64,000 bases of DNA from Betaproteobacteria bacterium HGW-Betaproteobacteria-3 (GCA_002842205.1 PHCI01000014.1:1-64000), one strand, 5' to 3'; counted from the stretch's first letter, positions 31,987 to 42,700 are shown. The notes: generated by a model from the letters alone, not told the origin. A program made the numbers and translations.

Positions 31987-32253
31987 ATGACCCCACTGCC
32001 CCAAGCCGAACAACTCGACGCCCGGCTGCGCGCCACCCTGCAGCCGACGGCGCTCACCGTCATCGACGAGAGCGCCTCGCACGCGGGCCACGCCGGTGCC
32101 GGCCCCGAGGGTTATGGCACGCATTTCCGCGTGCGGATTTCGACACCTTTATTTACAGGTTTGTCGCGCGTTGCCAAGCATCGCCTTGTGTATGATGCGC
32201 TGCAAGATTTCATCGATCAGGGCGTTCACGCGATCGCCATCGAAGCCATCTGA
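31987..32253 (+). CDS. bolA: BolA family protein
   Basis: 88 residues with the BolA fold: LDARLRATLQPTALTVIDES, a His-containing loop and RVAKHRLVYDALQDFI. BolA proteins bind glutaredoxins and take part in iron-sulfur and stress responses. It sits between yciB and the PpiC gene, a common order in Comamonadaceae. Confidence 0.92.
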   Translation: MTPLPQAEQLDARLRATLQPTALTVIDESASHAGHAGAGPEGYGTHFRVRISTPLFTGLSRVAKHRLVYDALQDFIDQGVHAIAIEAI

Positions 32254-32320
32254 AGCCCACGGTCCATCGCATCCGCAACACCCGCCAACGCCCTTCAAAA
32301 CGGTTTATTTGCTTCATTTA

Positions 32321-32350
32321 AAATAGCAAACAATGACCATTCCGCAAGGG
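32321..32350 (+). repeat. Family A half-copy in the ppiC leader
   Basis: Reads AAATAGCAAACAATGACCAT and then TCCGCAAGGG, matching the left half of the family before the sequence departs. It ends 17 bases before the ppiC ATG, so the ribosome-binding region lies at its edge. Confidence 0.7.
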
Positions 32351-32367
32351 AAAGACAGGAAAAATCC

Positions 32368-33153
32368 ATGAAAAAGCAACTGACCACGGCACTCGCCGCT
32401 GCCGCCCTGCTGGGCGCCCTTGCCGTGCCGGCACAGGCCCAGAACGTGGCCATCGTGAACGGCAAGGCCATCCCGACCGCCCGCCTGGACGCGCTGGCCC
32501 AACAGGTCGCACGCTCGGGCCGCCCGGTGTCGCCCGACATGCAAAACCAGCTCAAGGAAGAAGTGATCGCCCGCGAGATCTTCATGCAGGAGGCGCAAAA
32601 GACTGGCCTTGATGCATCGGACGACTACAAGAACCAGATCGAGCTGGCGCGCCAGACCATCCTCATCCGCGAACTGTTCGCCGACTTCCAGAAGAAAAAC
32701 CCCGTGACCGACGCCGAAATCCAGGCCGAATACGACAAGTTCGTGGCCGCCAACGGGGGCAAGGAATACCGCGCGCGCCATATCCTGGTCGAGAAGGAAG
32801 CCGACGCCAAGGCCATCATCGCGTCGCTCAAAAAGGGCGGCAAGTTTGAAGACATCGCCAAGAAGCAGTCCAAGGACCCGGGCTCCGGCGCCAACGGCGG
32901 CGACCTCGACTGGGCCAACGCCAGCAGCTACGTGAAAGAGTTTTCCGAAGCCATGGTCAAGCTCAACAAGGGCCAGCTGACCGACGCGCCCGTGAAAAGC
33001 CAGTTCGGCTACCACGTGATCCGCCTTGACGATGTGCGCGAAGCCCAATTGCCCAAGGTCGAAGATGTCAAGCCGCAAATCGCCCAGCAACTGCTGCAGC
33101 AAAAGCTGTCCAAGTACCAGGAAGACCTTCGCGCCAAGGCGAAGATCGAATAA
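32368..33153 (+). CDS. Periplasmic PpiC/parvulin peptidyl-prolyl isomerase
   Basis: 261 residues. A signal peptide (MKKQLTTALAAAALLGAL, cleavage near AQA-QN) is followed by a SurA-like N-terminal helical region and a parvulin domain at about residues 130-225 (YRARHILVEKE, GANGGDLDWA, VKSQFGYHVIRLDD). It assists folding of envelope proteins. Just upstream, 113 bp separate it from bolA and contain half of a family A repeat. A strong terminator follows. Confidence 0.93.
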   Translation: MKKQLTTALAAAALLGALAVPAQAQNVAIVNGKAIPTARLDALAQQVARSGRPVSPDMQNQLKEEVIAREIFMQEAQKTGLDASDDYKNQIELARQTILIRELFADFQKKNPVTDAEIQAEYDKFVAANGGKEYRARHILVEKEADAKAIIASLKKGGKFEDIAKKQSKDPGSGANGGDLDWANASSYVKEFSEAMVKLNKGQLTDAPVKSQFGYHVIRLDDVREAQLPKVEDVKPQIAQQLLQQKLSKYQEDLRAKAKIE

Positions 33154-33191
33154 CCCGATCCGCACGGCAGCAGCCGATGCACCTTGAATGA

Positions 33192-33214
33192 AGCGGCCTG
33201 CGGGCCGCTTTTTT
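33192..33214 (+). terminator. Rho-independent terminator after ppiC
   Basis: The stem AAGCGGCC / GGCCGCTT with a 3-4 base loop is followed by a run of T. It lies 38 bases after the ppiC stop and separates it from the convergent membrane gene. Confidence 0.85.
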
Positions 33215-33267
33215 CATGGCAGTGGGCGCGCGGCGCTGTCCGCCACTGACCACCCGCCAACGGTCAA

Positions 33268-34038
33268 TCACTTCAGCGCCGCCAGCGCCATCAGCACACC
33301 GATCAGCACCGGCTGATGCACCATGTAATAGCTGAGAGACCAGCGGCCCAGCCACGCCAGCGGCCGCAGTGCAGCGGGCATGGGCCGTGCCGCGGCCCGG
33401 CCCGGGCGCCGGGCCCGCCACTGGCCGACTGCCACGCCCCACCACATCACCCCGAGCCAGGGGAATACGGGCACGTAATCCTCGGTGACGGGCTTGGCCG
33501 TGATCCAGCCCAGCCAATTGAGCCATGGCGCGTTGAATATTGAAGAAAATTCGGCGCCATCCCCCGTCGAAAGGACATACTTTGCTATCAACGGCGTCGC
33601 AATTGCCAACCCGCCCGCGGGCCACAACCACGCGCCCCACCCGGCGCTCAGGCGCGCCAGCAGCAACATCACGGCCATGCCGTGCAGCACGCCAAAGTAG
33701 ATGAAGCTCTTGGGGTACATCCAGTACGACGCGGCGGTGACCAGCAAGGCGCAACCCGCCACCTGGGCCCAGCGGCGCCAGAACCGGCGCCAGGGTTGCG
33801 CCTGCTGGACGGCAATCGCCTGCCCCATGCCGGCACACAGCAGAAACAGGCTCACGATGGCGGTGCGCTGCCAGGTCCAGAACGGGTCGGTGTAGAAGTT
33901 CTGGCGGATGTAGCCAAAGTGATTCAGGTCAAAACACAGGTGGTAGGCGGTCATCCACACCATGGCCAGGCCACGCAGGGCGTCCACACCGCCCCAGCGG
34001 GAGGGCTCGGAAAAATGGGCTGCAGGGGTGGCACGCAT
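33268..34038 (-). CDS. DUF1624 membrane protein (heparan-alpha-glucosaminide acetyltransferase-like)
   Basis: 256 residues with six or seven hydrophobic segments. It begins RWGGVDALRGLAMVWMTAYHLCFDL, the family signature with conserved Arg and His, and ends with SYYMVHQPVLIGVLM. Members are predicted transmembrane acetyltransferases; function in bacteria is little known. Residues about 150-168 (AKYVLSTGDGAEFSSIF), in a loop between helices, come from a family A repeat. I chose the ATG at 34038 over one ten codons upstream. Confidence 0.85.
   Translation of the reverse strand: MRATPAAHFSEPSRWGGVDALRGLAMVWMTAYHLCFDLNHFGYIRQNFYTDPFWTWQRTAIVSLFLLCAGMGQAIAVQQAQPWRRFWRRWAQVAGCALLVTAASYWMYPKSFIYFGVLHGMAVMLLLARLSAGWGAWLWPAGGLAIATPLIAKYVLSTGDGAEFSSIFNAPWLNWLGWITAKPVTEDYVPVFPWLGVMWWGVAVGQWRARRPGRAAARPMPAALRPLAWLGRWSLSYYMVHQPVLIGVLMALAALK
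33535..33590 (-). repeat. Family A mini-repeat inside the DUF1624 gene (sense)
   Basis: On the minus strand it reads GATAGCAAAGTATGTCCTTT, then CGACGGGGGATGGCGCC and GAATTTTCTTCAATATTC. It is in the same orientation as the gene and in frame. The CGACGGGGGATG core matches the copy in tex most closely. Confidence 0.8.
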
Positions 34039-34133
34039 CCCACCACCATACCTGAAGCGATACCTCAAGCTTCGTCATGGACATGGCTGCGCTGCGCCGT
34101 ATCATGAGGCAGTGCATCACCAAGGATTCGACG

Positions 34134-34586
34134 ATGAAAATACTGCTTCCCATTGACGGCTCGGAACTCTCGCTGCACGAGGTTCGCTTTGCCATGAAGC
34201 TGCTGCGCGAGGGCCTGCAGGCCAACTTCCTGCTGGTCAACGTCCAGGAGCCCGCCACCCTGTACGAGATGGTGACCGCACCGGACCCGGCCGTGCTCGA
34301 ATCCGTGAGCCAGGCCGCCGGCAGCCACGCGCTGCAACCGGCGATGGCGCTGCTCAAGCAGGCCGGCATGGCCTGCGAAACCGCCGTGATCACCGGCGAC
34401 CCGGCCCATGCAGTGCTGGAGTTGATCGAACAACACGGCTGCGAGATGGTCATCATGGGCACGCGCGGCCAGGGCTTGCTGCGCAGCGCATTGACCGGCT
34501 CGGTGGCGCAGACGCTCATGCACGATGCGCCGGTGCCGGTGCTGCTGGTCAAGCCGCCGCCGGACGAGGACACGGCCGACACCTGA
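34134..34586 (+). CDS. Universal stress protein (UspA family)
   Basis: 150 residues: MKILLPIDGSELS at the start, and the ATP-binding GTRGQGLLRSALTGSVAQ at about residues 117-134 (G-2x-G-9x-GS type, so it probably binds ATP). The ATG at 34134 begins the conserved strand. It stands 5 bp before the exchanger and likely shares its transcript. Confidence 0.92.
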   Translation: MKILLPIDGSELSLHEVRFAMKLLREGLQANFLLVNVQEPATLYEMVTAPDPAVLESVSQAAGSHALQPAMALLKQAGMACETAVITGDPAHAVLELIEQHGCEMVIMGTRGQGLLRSALTGSVAQTLMHDAPVPVLLVKPPPDEDTADT

Positions 34587-34591
34587 ACCCC

Positions 34592-35632
34592 ATGTCGGCC
34601 GCAAGCTTGATCTGGCTGCAGTTCGCGGCCTGCGCCCTGCTGATCGGCGCGGCGGGCTTTCAGCTTTCGCGCTACGGCGACGTGATCGCGCGGCGCACCG
34701 GGCTGTCGGGCAGCTGGATCGGCCTGGCCCTGCTGGCCACGGTCACGTCCCTGCCCGAGTTGGCCACGGGCATCACCAGTGTCACGGTGGCCCAGGCGCC
34801 CAACGTGGCCGTGGGCAACGCGTTGGGCAGCTGCGTGCTGAACCTGGTGTTTCTGGTCGTCATTGATTTCATTTTCCGGGAAGAACCCGTCTGGCACCGA
34901 GCCAGCCAGGGGCATGTGCTGGCCGCCGCCTTTGGCGTGGTGCTGCTGGGCTTCACGCTGGTCAGTCTGTTGATGAGCCACCTGACAGCGACGGGCCCAT
35001 CGGGCGCAGCGGCGGCCACGGCGCCGCTGGGCATCGGGCTGGCCACGCCGGTGGTTCTGGCCCTTTATTTTGTGGCCATGCGCACGGTCTTCAGTTACGA
35101 GCGCGCCCATGCCGTGACCAGCACCCTTGGTGACGCGTTGGCGAAACCGCTCCTGACCTTGCGCGTGGCATGCATCCGCTTCGCCATGGCCGCCGCAGTG
35201 GTCGTGGGCGCCGGTCTCTGGTTGCCTTTTGTCGCCGTGCGCCTGGCAGCCGTCATGGGCTGGAACGGAAGCTTTGTCGGCAGCCTGTTCGTGGCGATCG
35301 TCACCACCCTGCCCGAACTGGCCGTCACCATGTCGGCGCTGCGCCTGGGGGCGCTGGACATGGCCATCGGGAATCTGCTGGGCAGCAACCTGTTCAACGT
35401 GACCATCATCGCGGTGGACGACCTGTTCTATCGCCCCGGCTCGCTGCTGGCCCATGTGTCACCGGTGCATGCCGTGACAGCCGGATCGGCCATCATCATG
35501 ACGGGGCTGGCGATGGTGGGCCTGTTTTTCCGCCCCGGTTCTCGGGTGCTGCGCGCGGTGGGCTGGGTGAGCCTGGGGCTGGCGGCGATGTACCTGCTCA
35601 ACACCTATGTGCTGTTCCTCCATGGCGAATGA
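34592..35632 (+). CDS. CaCA family sodium/calcium exchanger-like protein
   Basis: 346 residues and about ten membrane helices in two halves. The alpha-1 repeat is LALLATVTSLPELATGITSV near residue 45, and the alpha-2 repeat is LFVAIVTTLPELAVTMSALR near residue 235 with GNLLGSNLFNV. Both acidic ion-binding Glu residues are kept. It exchanges cations across the inner membrane. Its stop overlaps the start of the P-type ATPase gene. Confidence 0.9.
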   Translation: MSAASLIWLQFAACALLIGAAGFQLSRYGDVIARRTGLSGSWIGLALLATVTSLPELATGITSVTVAQAPNVAVGNALGSCVLNLVFLVVIDFIFREEPVWHRASQGHVLAAAFGVVLLGFTLVSLLMSHLTATGPSGAAAATAPLGIGLATPVVLALYFVAMRTVFSYERAHAVTSTLGDALAKPLLTLRVACIRFAMAAAVVVGAGLWLPFVAVRLAAVMGWNGSFVGSLFVAIVTTLPELAVTMSALRLGALDMAIGNLLGSNLFNVTIIAVDDLFYRPGSLLAHVSPVHAVTAGSAIIMTGLAMVGLFFRPGSRVLRAVGWVSLGLAAMYLLNTYVLFLHGE

Positions 35633-38318
35633 AAAGTCTTCTGTGACGCCCACGCCCACGGCTGCCGCTTCGGCTGCCGAAGACTGGCATCTGCGCGATG
35701 TGCACGAGATCGCCCATGCGCACGGCGTGGACCCATCCCATGGACTGGCGCACACCGAGGCCGAGCGTCGCGCGCAACTGCACGGCGCCAACGCGCTGGC
35801 GAGCACGCCCGGCCGGCGCTGGCCCGGTCTGCTGGCCGACCAGTTCAAGGATTTCATGATCCTGGTGCTGCTGGCCGCCGCCGTGGTGTCGGGCGTGATC
35901 GGCGACCTGGTGGACACACTGGCCATCGTGGTCATCGTGGTGCTCAACGCGGTGGTCGGCTTCGTGCAGGCCTGGCGTGCCGACAAGGCCATGGCCGCGC
36001 TGCGGCAGCTGGCGGCGGCGCACGCCACCGTGCTGCGTGACGGAGCCCCGCGGCGCATCCCGGCCAGCGGTGTGGTGCCTGGCGACATCGTGCTGCTCGA
36101 GGCGGGCAATCAGGTGCCGGCCGATCTGCGCCTGATGGACCTCGCCCAGTTCAAGGTGGACGAGTCGGCACTGACCGGTGAATCGGTGACGGTGGAAAAG
36201 CACGCCTCGACCCTGCGCGGTGCAGTGCATGCGCTTGGCGATCGCCTGAACATGGCTTTCAAGGGCACCACGGCCACGCACGGCCGGGCGCGTGGCCTGG
36301 TGGTGGCCACCGGAATGGCCACCGAGTTGGGCAAGGTCGCGGCGCTGCTGGACCGCGACACCGACCGCAGCACCCCGTTGCAGCGCCGACTGGCGGCGTT
36401 TGGCAAGCGGCTGGCCTTGGCGGTCATCGCGATCTGCGCGGTGATATTTACCGTGGGCGTGCTGCGCGGTGAGTCGCCCCTGCTGATGGCGTTGACCGCG
36501 ATCAGCCTGGCGGTGGCCGCCATCCCCGAGGCGTTGCCGGCGGTGGTCACCGTGTTGCTGGCACTGGGCGCACGAAAGATGGTGAGCTTCCATGCGTTGG
36601 TCCGCCGCCTGCCGTCGGTGGAAACGCTGGGTTCGGTCACCTTCATCTGCTCCGACAAGACCGGCACCTTGACGCAGAACCGCATGCATGCCGAGCTGCT
36701 GTGGACGTGCCATGACACCTGGCGGCCTGGCACCACGCCACCCGGCCCGTTGCCACAGGAGCTGTTGCGTGGGGCCGCCTTGTGCAACGACGCCACCTCC
36801 ACGCCGCAAGGCGGCTGGCAAGGCGATCCGACCGAGACCGCGCTGACGCAGGTCGCCCGCGAAGCCGGGCTTGAAAAATCGGCGCTGGAGCAAATTGCCG
36901 CGCGCGTGCTGGAGTTTCCCTTTGACTCCGAACGCAAGCGCATGACCACCGTGCATGACACCGCCGATGGGCTGGTCGCGTACACCAAGGGGGCGCCTGA
37001 ATCGGTGGTGACGCAATGCACGGCACAGTGGACGCCCGAGGGATCGGCGCCCTTCGACCCGGATGCCGTCCTGCGCATGGCTGACGAACTCGCCTCGCAA
37101 GGCCTGCGCGTGCTGGCGTTGGCACGGCGCGATCATGCCGACCGACCCGACCCGCAAGCGCTGGCGGCCACCGAGAGCGGTCTGTGCCTGATCGGCCTGA
37201 TCGGCCTGATCGACCCACCCCGCCCTGAAGCCGCAGCCGCCGTGCGCGATTGCATCACCGCAGGCATCACGCCGGTGATGATCACGGGCGACCACCCGGC
37301 CACGGCCTGCGCGATCGCCCACCGGCTGGGCATCGTGCCAGAGGTCCAGTGCGCCGTGTTGACGGGGGCTGACCTGGCCGCCCTCGACGACGCGGCGCTG
37401 AGCGCGCGGGTGCGTGCGGTGCGTGTTTATGCGCGGGTCGATCCGGCGCAAAAAATCCGCATCGTCGAAGCCCTGCAGGCGCACGGTGAGTTCGTCGCCA
37501 TGACGGGCGACGGCGTCAACGATGCGCCCGCCCTCAAGCGCGCAGACATTGGCGTGGCCATGGGCCAGGGCGGCACCGATGTCGCGCGCGAGGCGTCCAG
37601 CCTGGTGCTGCTGGACGACAACTTCGCCACCATCGTGGGGGCGGTGCGTGAGGGGCGGCGCATCTACGACAACATCCGAAAATTCGTGCGCTACGCCATG
37701 ACCGGCAACTCCGGCGAGATCTGGACCATCTTCCTCGCGCCACTGCTGTTGTTGCCCATTCCACTGCTGCCCATTCACATCCTCTGGGTCAATCTGGTCA
37801 CCGACGGCCTGCCGGGGCTGGCGCTGGCGGCCGAGCCGGCCGAACGCGGCATCATGCAGCGCCCACCGCGCCCACCCACCGAAAGCCTGTTCTCGCACGG
37901 CATGTGGCAGCACATTCTGGGCTTCGGGTTGCTGCTGGCGGGTTTGTGTCTGGGGGTCCAGGCCTGGGCCATTTCCACCGGGCACGCCCATTGGCAGACC
38001 ATGGTGTTCACGGTGCTCACGCTGGGACAAATGGCGCACGTGATCGCCATCCGTTCCGAAACCGAATCGACATGGCAACTCGGGCTTCTCAGCAACAAAC
38101 CCCTGTTGGGCGCGGTGTTGCTGACCTTTGCACTGCAGATGGCCACCATCTACGTGCCCTGGCTCAACCCGATCTTCAAGACCGAGCCGCTGTCTGCACC
38201 GGAACTGGCCATTTGCGTGGCCGCCGCAGCCATCGTCTGGGGTGCGGTGGAAATTGAAAAGACCTGGCGCCGCCGTCGTGCGGCCACCCGCGACCCCGCC
38301 ATGGATGCATCGGCATGA
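35622..38318 (+). CDS. P-type cation-transporting ATPase (P2A, calcium-like)
   Basis: 898 residues. The N-terminal cation ATPase domain is followed by TGES (in LTGESVTVEKH), the phosphorylation site CSDKTGTLTQN with the Asp near residue 344, and GDGVNDAPALKRADIGVAMG near residue 629. About ten membrane helices and a C-terminal domain complete the type II ATPase. Helix four carries AVAAIPEALPAVV, the calcium/cation-site PEAL/PEGL-type motif. The ATG at 35622 lies inside the exchanger gene, so the pair is co-translated. Calcium is the best guess; sodium or manganese cannot be excluded. Confidence 0.92.
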   Translation: MANEKSSVTPTPTAAASAAEDWHLRDVHEIAHAHGVDPSHGLAHTEAERRAQLHGANALASTPGRRWPGLLADQFKDFMILVLLAAAVVSGVIGDLVDTLAIVVIVVLNAVVGFVQAWRADKAMAALRQLAAAHATVLRDGAPRRIPASGVVPGDIVLLEAGNQVPADLRLMDLAQFKVDESALTGESVTVEKHASTLRGAVHALGDRLNMAFKGTTATHGRARGLVVATGMATELGKVAALLDRDTDRSTPLQRRLAAFGKRLALAVIAICAVIFTVGVLRGESPLLMALTAISLAVAAIPEALPAVVTVLLALGARKMVSFHALVRRLPSVETLGSVTFICSDKTGTLTQNRMHAELLWTCHDTWRPGTTPPGPLPQELLRGAALCNDATSTPQGGWQGDPTETALTQVAREAGLEKSALEQIAARVLEFPFDSERKRMTTVHDTADGLVAYTKGAPESVVTQCTAQWTPEGSAPFDPDAVLRMADELASQGLRVLALARRDHADRPDPQALAATESGLCLIGLIGLIDPPRPEAAAAVRDCITAGITPVMITGDHPATACAIAHRLGIVPEVQCAVLTGADLAALDDAALSARVRAVRVYARVDPAQKIRIVEALQAHGEFVAMTGDGVNDAPALKRADIGVAMGQGGTDVAREASSLVLLDDNFATIVGAVREGRRIYDNIRKFVRYAMTGNSGEIWTIFLAPLLLLPIPLLPIHILWVNLVTDGLPGLALAAEPAERGIMQRPPRPPTESLFSHGMWQHILGFGLLLAGLCLGVQAWAISTGHAHWQTMVFTVLTLGQMAHVIAIRSETESTWQLGLLSNKPLLGAVLLTFALQMATIYVPWLNPIFKTEPLSAPELAICVAAAAIVWGAVEIEKTWRRRRAATRDPAMDASA

Positions 38319-38351
38319 CCGTGCGCGCGGGACCGCGCAACCGGCACGGGC

Positions 38352-39272
38352 TCAGCGCGCGCGGACCCGCCTGAACGCGCGCCGGGTCACCGTCACAACC
38401 GCCAGCACCACGGCGCCCGCCACCACCCCGAACACGGCGCCGCCCGCCAGCGCGACGACTTCGCCGCTCCAGCCACCCACCTGCGCCGCGGTGGCCTCCA
38501 CCGCGTGGTGCAGCCATGGCGTGCCATGCACGAGGATGCCGCCGCCCACCATGAACATCGCCGCCGTGCCCACCACCGACAGCGTCTTCATCAGCCAAGG
38601 CGCGCTGCGCAAAATGCCGGCGCCCAGCCGACGCGTCAATGGTCCGCCGTGGCGCGTCATGTGCAAACCCGCGTCGTCGAGCTTGACGATGCCGGCCACC
38701 AGCCCGTAGACGCCTATGGTCATGACCACGGCCACAATGGCCAGTACCGTCAACTGTTGGGCCCATGGCGCACCGGCCACGGTGCCCAGCGTGATCACGA
38801 TGATCTCGGCCGACAGGATGAAGTCGGTACGGATCGCGCCCTTGATTTTTTCTTTTTCGAGCGCCACCAGGTCCACCGCCGGATCGGCCCGCGCGCTGAC
38901 CAGCACCGCGTGACGAGCCTCGTCCTCCTCGCGCCGGTGCAGGTATTTGTGGGCCAGTTTTTCAAAGCCTTCGTAGCACAGGAACAAACCGCCGGCCATC
39001 AGCAGCGGCGTGATGGCCCAGGGCGCCACGGCACTGATGGCCAGCGCCGCGGGCACCAGGATGGCCTTGTTGACGAACGAGCCCCTGGCCACCGCCCAGA
39101 CCACCGGCAGTTCGCGGTCGGCCCGCACGCCAGACACCTGCTGGGCGTTGAGCGCCAGATCGTCCCCCAGCACCCCCGCCGTTTTTTTGGCGGCCATCTG
39201 CGTCATGACCGACACGTCGTCGAGGATCGACGCGATGTCGTCGAGCAGGGCGAGAAGACTGGCAGCGGCCAT
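38352..39272 (-). CDS. DUF808 family membrane protein (YedI-like)
   Basis: 306 residues. It starts with [20 protein letters not shown], then [21 protein letters not shown] and [14 protein letters not shown], the family signature, followed by several more hydrophobic segments. The function is unknown. It converges with the ATPase gene, whose stop is 33 bp away. Confidence 0.88.
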   Translation of the reverse strand: MAAASLLALLDDIASILDDVSVMTQMAAKKTAGVLGDDLALNAQQVSGVRADRELPVVWAVARGSFVNKAILVPAALAISAVAPWAITPLLMAGGLFLCYEGFEKLAHKYLHRREEDEARHAVLVSARADPAVDLVALEKEKIKGAIRTDFILSAEIIVITLGTVAGAPWAQQLTVLAIVAVVMTIGVYGLVAGIVKLDDAGLHMTRHGGPLTRRLGAGILRSAPWLMKTLSVVGTAAMFMVGGGILVHGTPWLHHAVEATAAQVGGWSGEVVALAGGAVFGVVAGAVVLAVVTVTRRAFRRVRAR

Positions 39273-39329
39273 GGGTCGAAGTCCTTGATGCTGAAAATGC
39301 CTGGAGATAGCAGACGACCGAGGATCCCG

Positions 39330-39707
39330 TCAGTCGAAATCCGACTTCGACAGCGCCACGCTCCAGATGATCAAACCATACAAGATCAGTCCAACGCCCA
39401 CGGCAGGAAGGTTGTAGAGAAGTCGCTCGTTGCGACGCAGCCCCTCGCGCAGTTGATGAAACTCGCCAAGACCGATGCCCAAGCCCTGCGCCAGTACCCA
39501 CGCCGCTGCGAGGCAAACGAGGCCGACAACCGCGACCTTCAAGCCGTAGCGCCCGTTCAGCAGGCGGGTGTCGCCCCATAGCCAGCCCCAGGCAAACATG
39601 GCACCGCCCGTCAGCATGGCGATCGCCCACCACGAAGGTTTACCAAGCCAGGCGAGCAACCCGACCAGTAACACGGGGATCAGGTTCGACACACGTTGCA
39701 GGGTCAC
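39330..39707 (-). CDS. Small membrane protein of unknown function
   Basis: 125 residues with four hydrophobic segments (about 8-25, 28-45, 55-75 and 98-118) and a charged loop HQLREGLRRNERLLYN between the last two. I recognise no family. It lies 58 bp upstream of DUF808 and 19 bp after the purL stop on the same strand. Confidence 0.7.
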   Translation of the reverse strand: MTLQRVSNLIPVLLVGLLAWLGKPSWWAIAMLTGGAMFAWGWLWGDTRLLNGRYGLKVAVVGLVCLAAAWVLAQGLGIGLGEFHQLREGLRRNERLLYNLPAVGVGLILYGLIIWSVALSKSDFD

Positions 39708-39726
39708 GTTGTGCCTTCCGCGCGGC

Positions 39727-42700
39727 TCAACCCACCCACTTGCGCGCGTTCTGCCACAGGCGCATCCAGGGGCTGCGCTGGGCGATGTCGCCCGGCGTCC
39801 AGCTCATCTGCACGTTGCGGAAGACGCGCTCGGGGTGCGGCATCAGGGCCGTGAAGCGGCCATCGGCGGTGGTGACGGCGGTCAGGCCGGCCGGGCTGCC
39901 GTTGGGGTTGAACGGGTAGGCCTCGGTGGCGCGGCCGTGGTGGTCCACGAAGCGCATGGCGGCGATGGCCTTGGCCGCATCGCCGCGCCGGGCAAAGTTG
40001 GCATAGCCCTCGCCGTGCGCCACGGCAATCGGCAGGCGGCTGCCCGCCATCCCCGCGAAGAACAGGCTCGGCGACGCCAGCACCTCGACCAGCGACAGAC
40101 GCGCCTCGAAGCGCTCGCTCTGGTTGGTGGTAAAGCGCGGCCAGGCGTCGGCGCCGGGGATGATGTCGGCCAGCTCGGCAAACATCTGGCAGCCGTTGCA
40201 AACGCCCAGGCCGAAGGTGTCGGGGCGGGCGAAGAAGCCCTTGAACTGCGCGGCCAGCACCGGGTTGAAGGTGATGCTGCGGGCCCAGCCGATACCCGCG
40301 CCCAGCGTGTCACCGTAGCTGAAGCCGCCGCAGGCCACGATGCCGCGGAAATCCTGCAACCGGGCCCGACCGGTCTGCAGGTCGGTCATGTGCACGTCGT
40401 GGGCTTCAAAGCCCGCTTCGGTGAAGGCGTAGGCCATTTCAACGTGGGAATTGACGCCCTGCTCGCGCAGGATGGCCACCTTGGGCCGGGCCAGGTTGAG
40501 GTAAGGCGCCGCCACGTTGTCGGCGGCATCGAAAGCCAGATGCACGTGCAGGCCCGGATCGGCCGGATCGCCGGCCGTGGCGTGCTCGGCGTCGGCACCG
40601 GCCGGGTTGTCGCGCTGCTGGCAGATGCGCCAGCTCACCGAGTCCCACACCTGGTGCAGGTCTTGCAGCCTGGCACTGAACACCCGTTGGGTGTCGCGCC
40701 AGACCTGCACTTCGCCCTTGCCGGCGTCCATGGGGGACGCCGCCGGGCGGGTCTTTCCGATGAAGTGGCTGAAGGCGCTCAGGCCGTGCTCACGCAGGGT
40801 TTGCATGACTTCGTTGCGTTCGGCGGTGCGCACCTGCAGCACCACGCCCAGCTCTTCGTTGAACAGCGCCTGGAGCGTCAGTTCATTGCGGCGCGCACCC
40901 ACCTGGCCCGCCCAGTTCTTGGCGTCGCCAGTGTCCATGCGGCTGTCGCCAATGCCGTCGCCCTCGGTCACCAGCAGATCGACATTGAGCGACACGCCCA
41001 CATGGCCCGCGAACGCCATTTCGCAAACCGTGGCGAACAGGCCGCCGTCGCTGCGGTCGTGGTAGGCCAGGATGCGGCCCTGCGCACGCAGCGCGTTGAC
41101 CGCGTGGACCAGTTTCACCAGGTCTTGCGGATCGTCCAGGTCGGGCACGGTGTCGCCGGACTGGTTGAGCGTCTGCGCCAGGATGCTGGCGCCCATGCGC
41201 TTGCGGCCCTTGCCCAGGTCGACCAGCACCAGCGTGGTGTCGGGCTCCGACGCGTCGAGCTGCGGCGTGAGCGTGCCGCGCACGTCGGCCAGCGTGGCAA
41301 AGGCAGTCACGACCAGTGAGACCGGCGAAGTGACCTTCTTTTTTTCGCCATGGGCGCCGGGCGTGGCGGGCGGTTCGGTCCACTGCGTGCGCATGGACAG
41401 GCTGTCCTTGCCCACGGGGATCGAGATGCCCAGTGCCGGGCAGATCTGCAGGCCCACGGTGCGCACGGTTTCATACAGCGCGGCGTCTTCACCGGGTTCG
41501 CCGCAGGCGGCCATCCAGTTGGCCGACAGCTTGACCCGCGACAGCTCAATGGGTGCGGCCAGCAGGTTGGTGATGGCCTCGGCCACCGCCATGCGGCCCG
41601 ACGCAGGGGCGTCGAGCGCGGCGATCGGCGTGCGCTCGCCCATGCTCATGGCCTCGCCGGCAAAGCCCGCGTAGTCGGCCAAGGTCACCGCACAATCGGC
41701 CACGGGCACCTGCCAGGGCCCGACCATCTGGTCGCGGTGGCTCAGCCCCCCCACGGTGCGGTCGCCAATGGTGATCAGGAAGCGCTTGGACGCGACCGTC
41801 GGATGTGCCAGCACCCCGATGGCCGCCTGCTGCAGCGACACGCCGTCCAGGAACAGCGGGCGGAACTGCCGGGCGACCGACGTGACGTCGCGGTGCATCT
41901 TGGGCGGCTTGCCCAGCAGCACCTGCATCGGCATATTCACTGGAGCCCCCACGCTCCCCACTGCGTGTGGTTCGCTGCCCCCCGAGGGGGCTGAGCTTGC
42001 TTGGGAGCGGCCCGGCGCGGCGCTCGGAGCCCCCACGCTCCCCACTGCAGGGGCTGCGCTGCCGGAGTCGCCGTCTGTGAGCACGAGATGGCGTTCTTCG
42101 GTGGCCACGCCCACCACTGCAAACGGGCAACGCTCGCGTTCGCAGAAGGCCCTGAACTGTTCCAGCGACTCCGGCGCGATGGCCAGCACATAACGCTCCT
42201 GGCTTTCGTTGGACCAGATTTCCTTGGGCGAGAGGCCGGATTCTTCCAGCGGGACCGCACGCAAATCAAAGCGGGCGCCACGGCCGGCGTCGTGGGTGAG
42301 CTCGGGGAAGGCGTTGGACAGCCCCCCTGCCCCCACGTCGTGGATGGCCAGGATCGGGTTGGCGCTGCCCTGCGTCCAGCAGTGGTTGATGACCTCCTGC
42401 GCGCGGCGCTCGATTTCCGGGTTGCCGCGCTGCACCGAATCGAAGTCAAGCTCGGCCGCGTTGGCGCCCGTGGCCATGGAACTGGCCGCGCTGCCGCCCA
42501 TGCCGATGCGCATGCCCGGGCCGCCGAGCTGGATCAGCAGCGTGCCCGCCGGAAATTCGATCTTGCGGGTCTGGCCCGCGTCGATGGTGCCCAGCCCGCC
42601 CGCGATCATGATGGGCTTGTGGTAGCCGCGGTGGATGGCGTCCACGTCGGAGACGATGGTCTGCTCGTACTCGCGAAAGTACCCCAGCAGGTTGGGCCGG

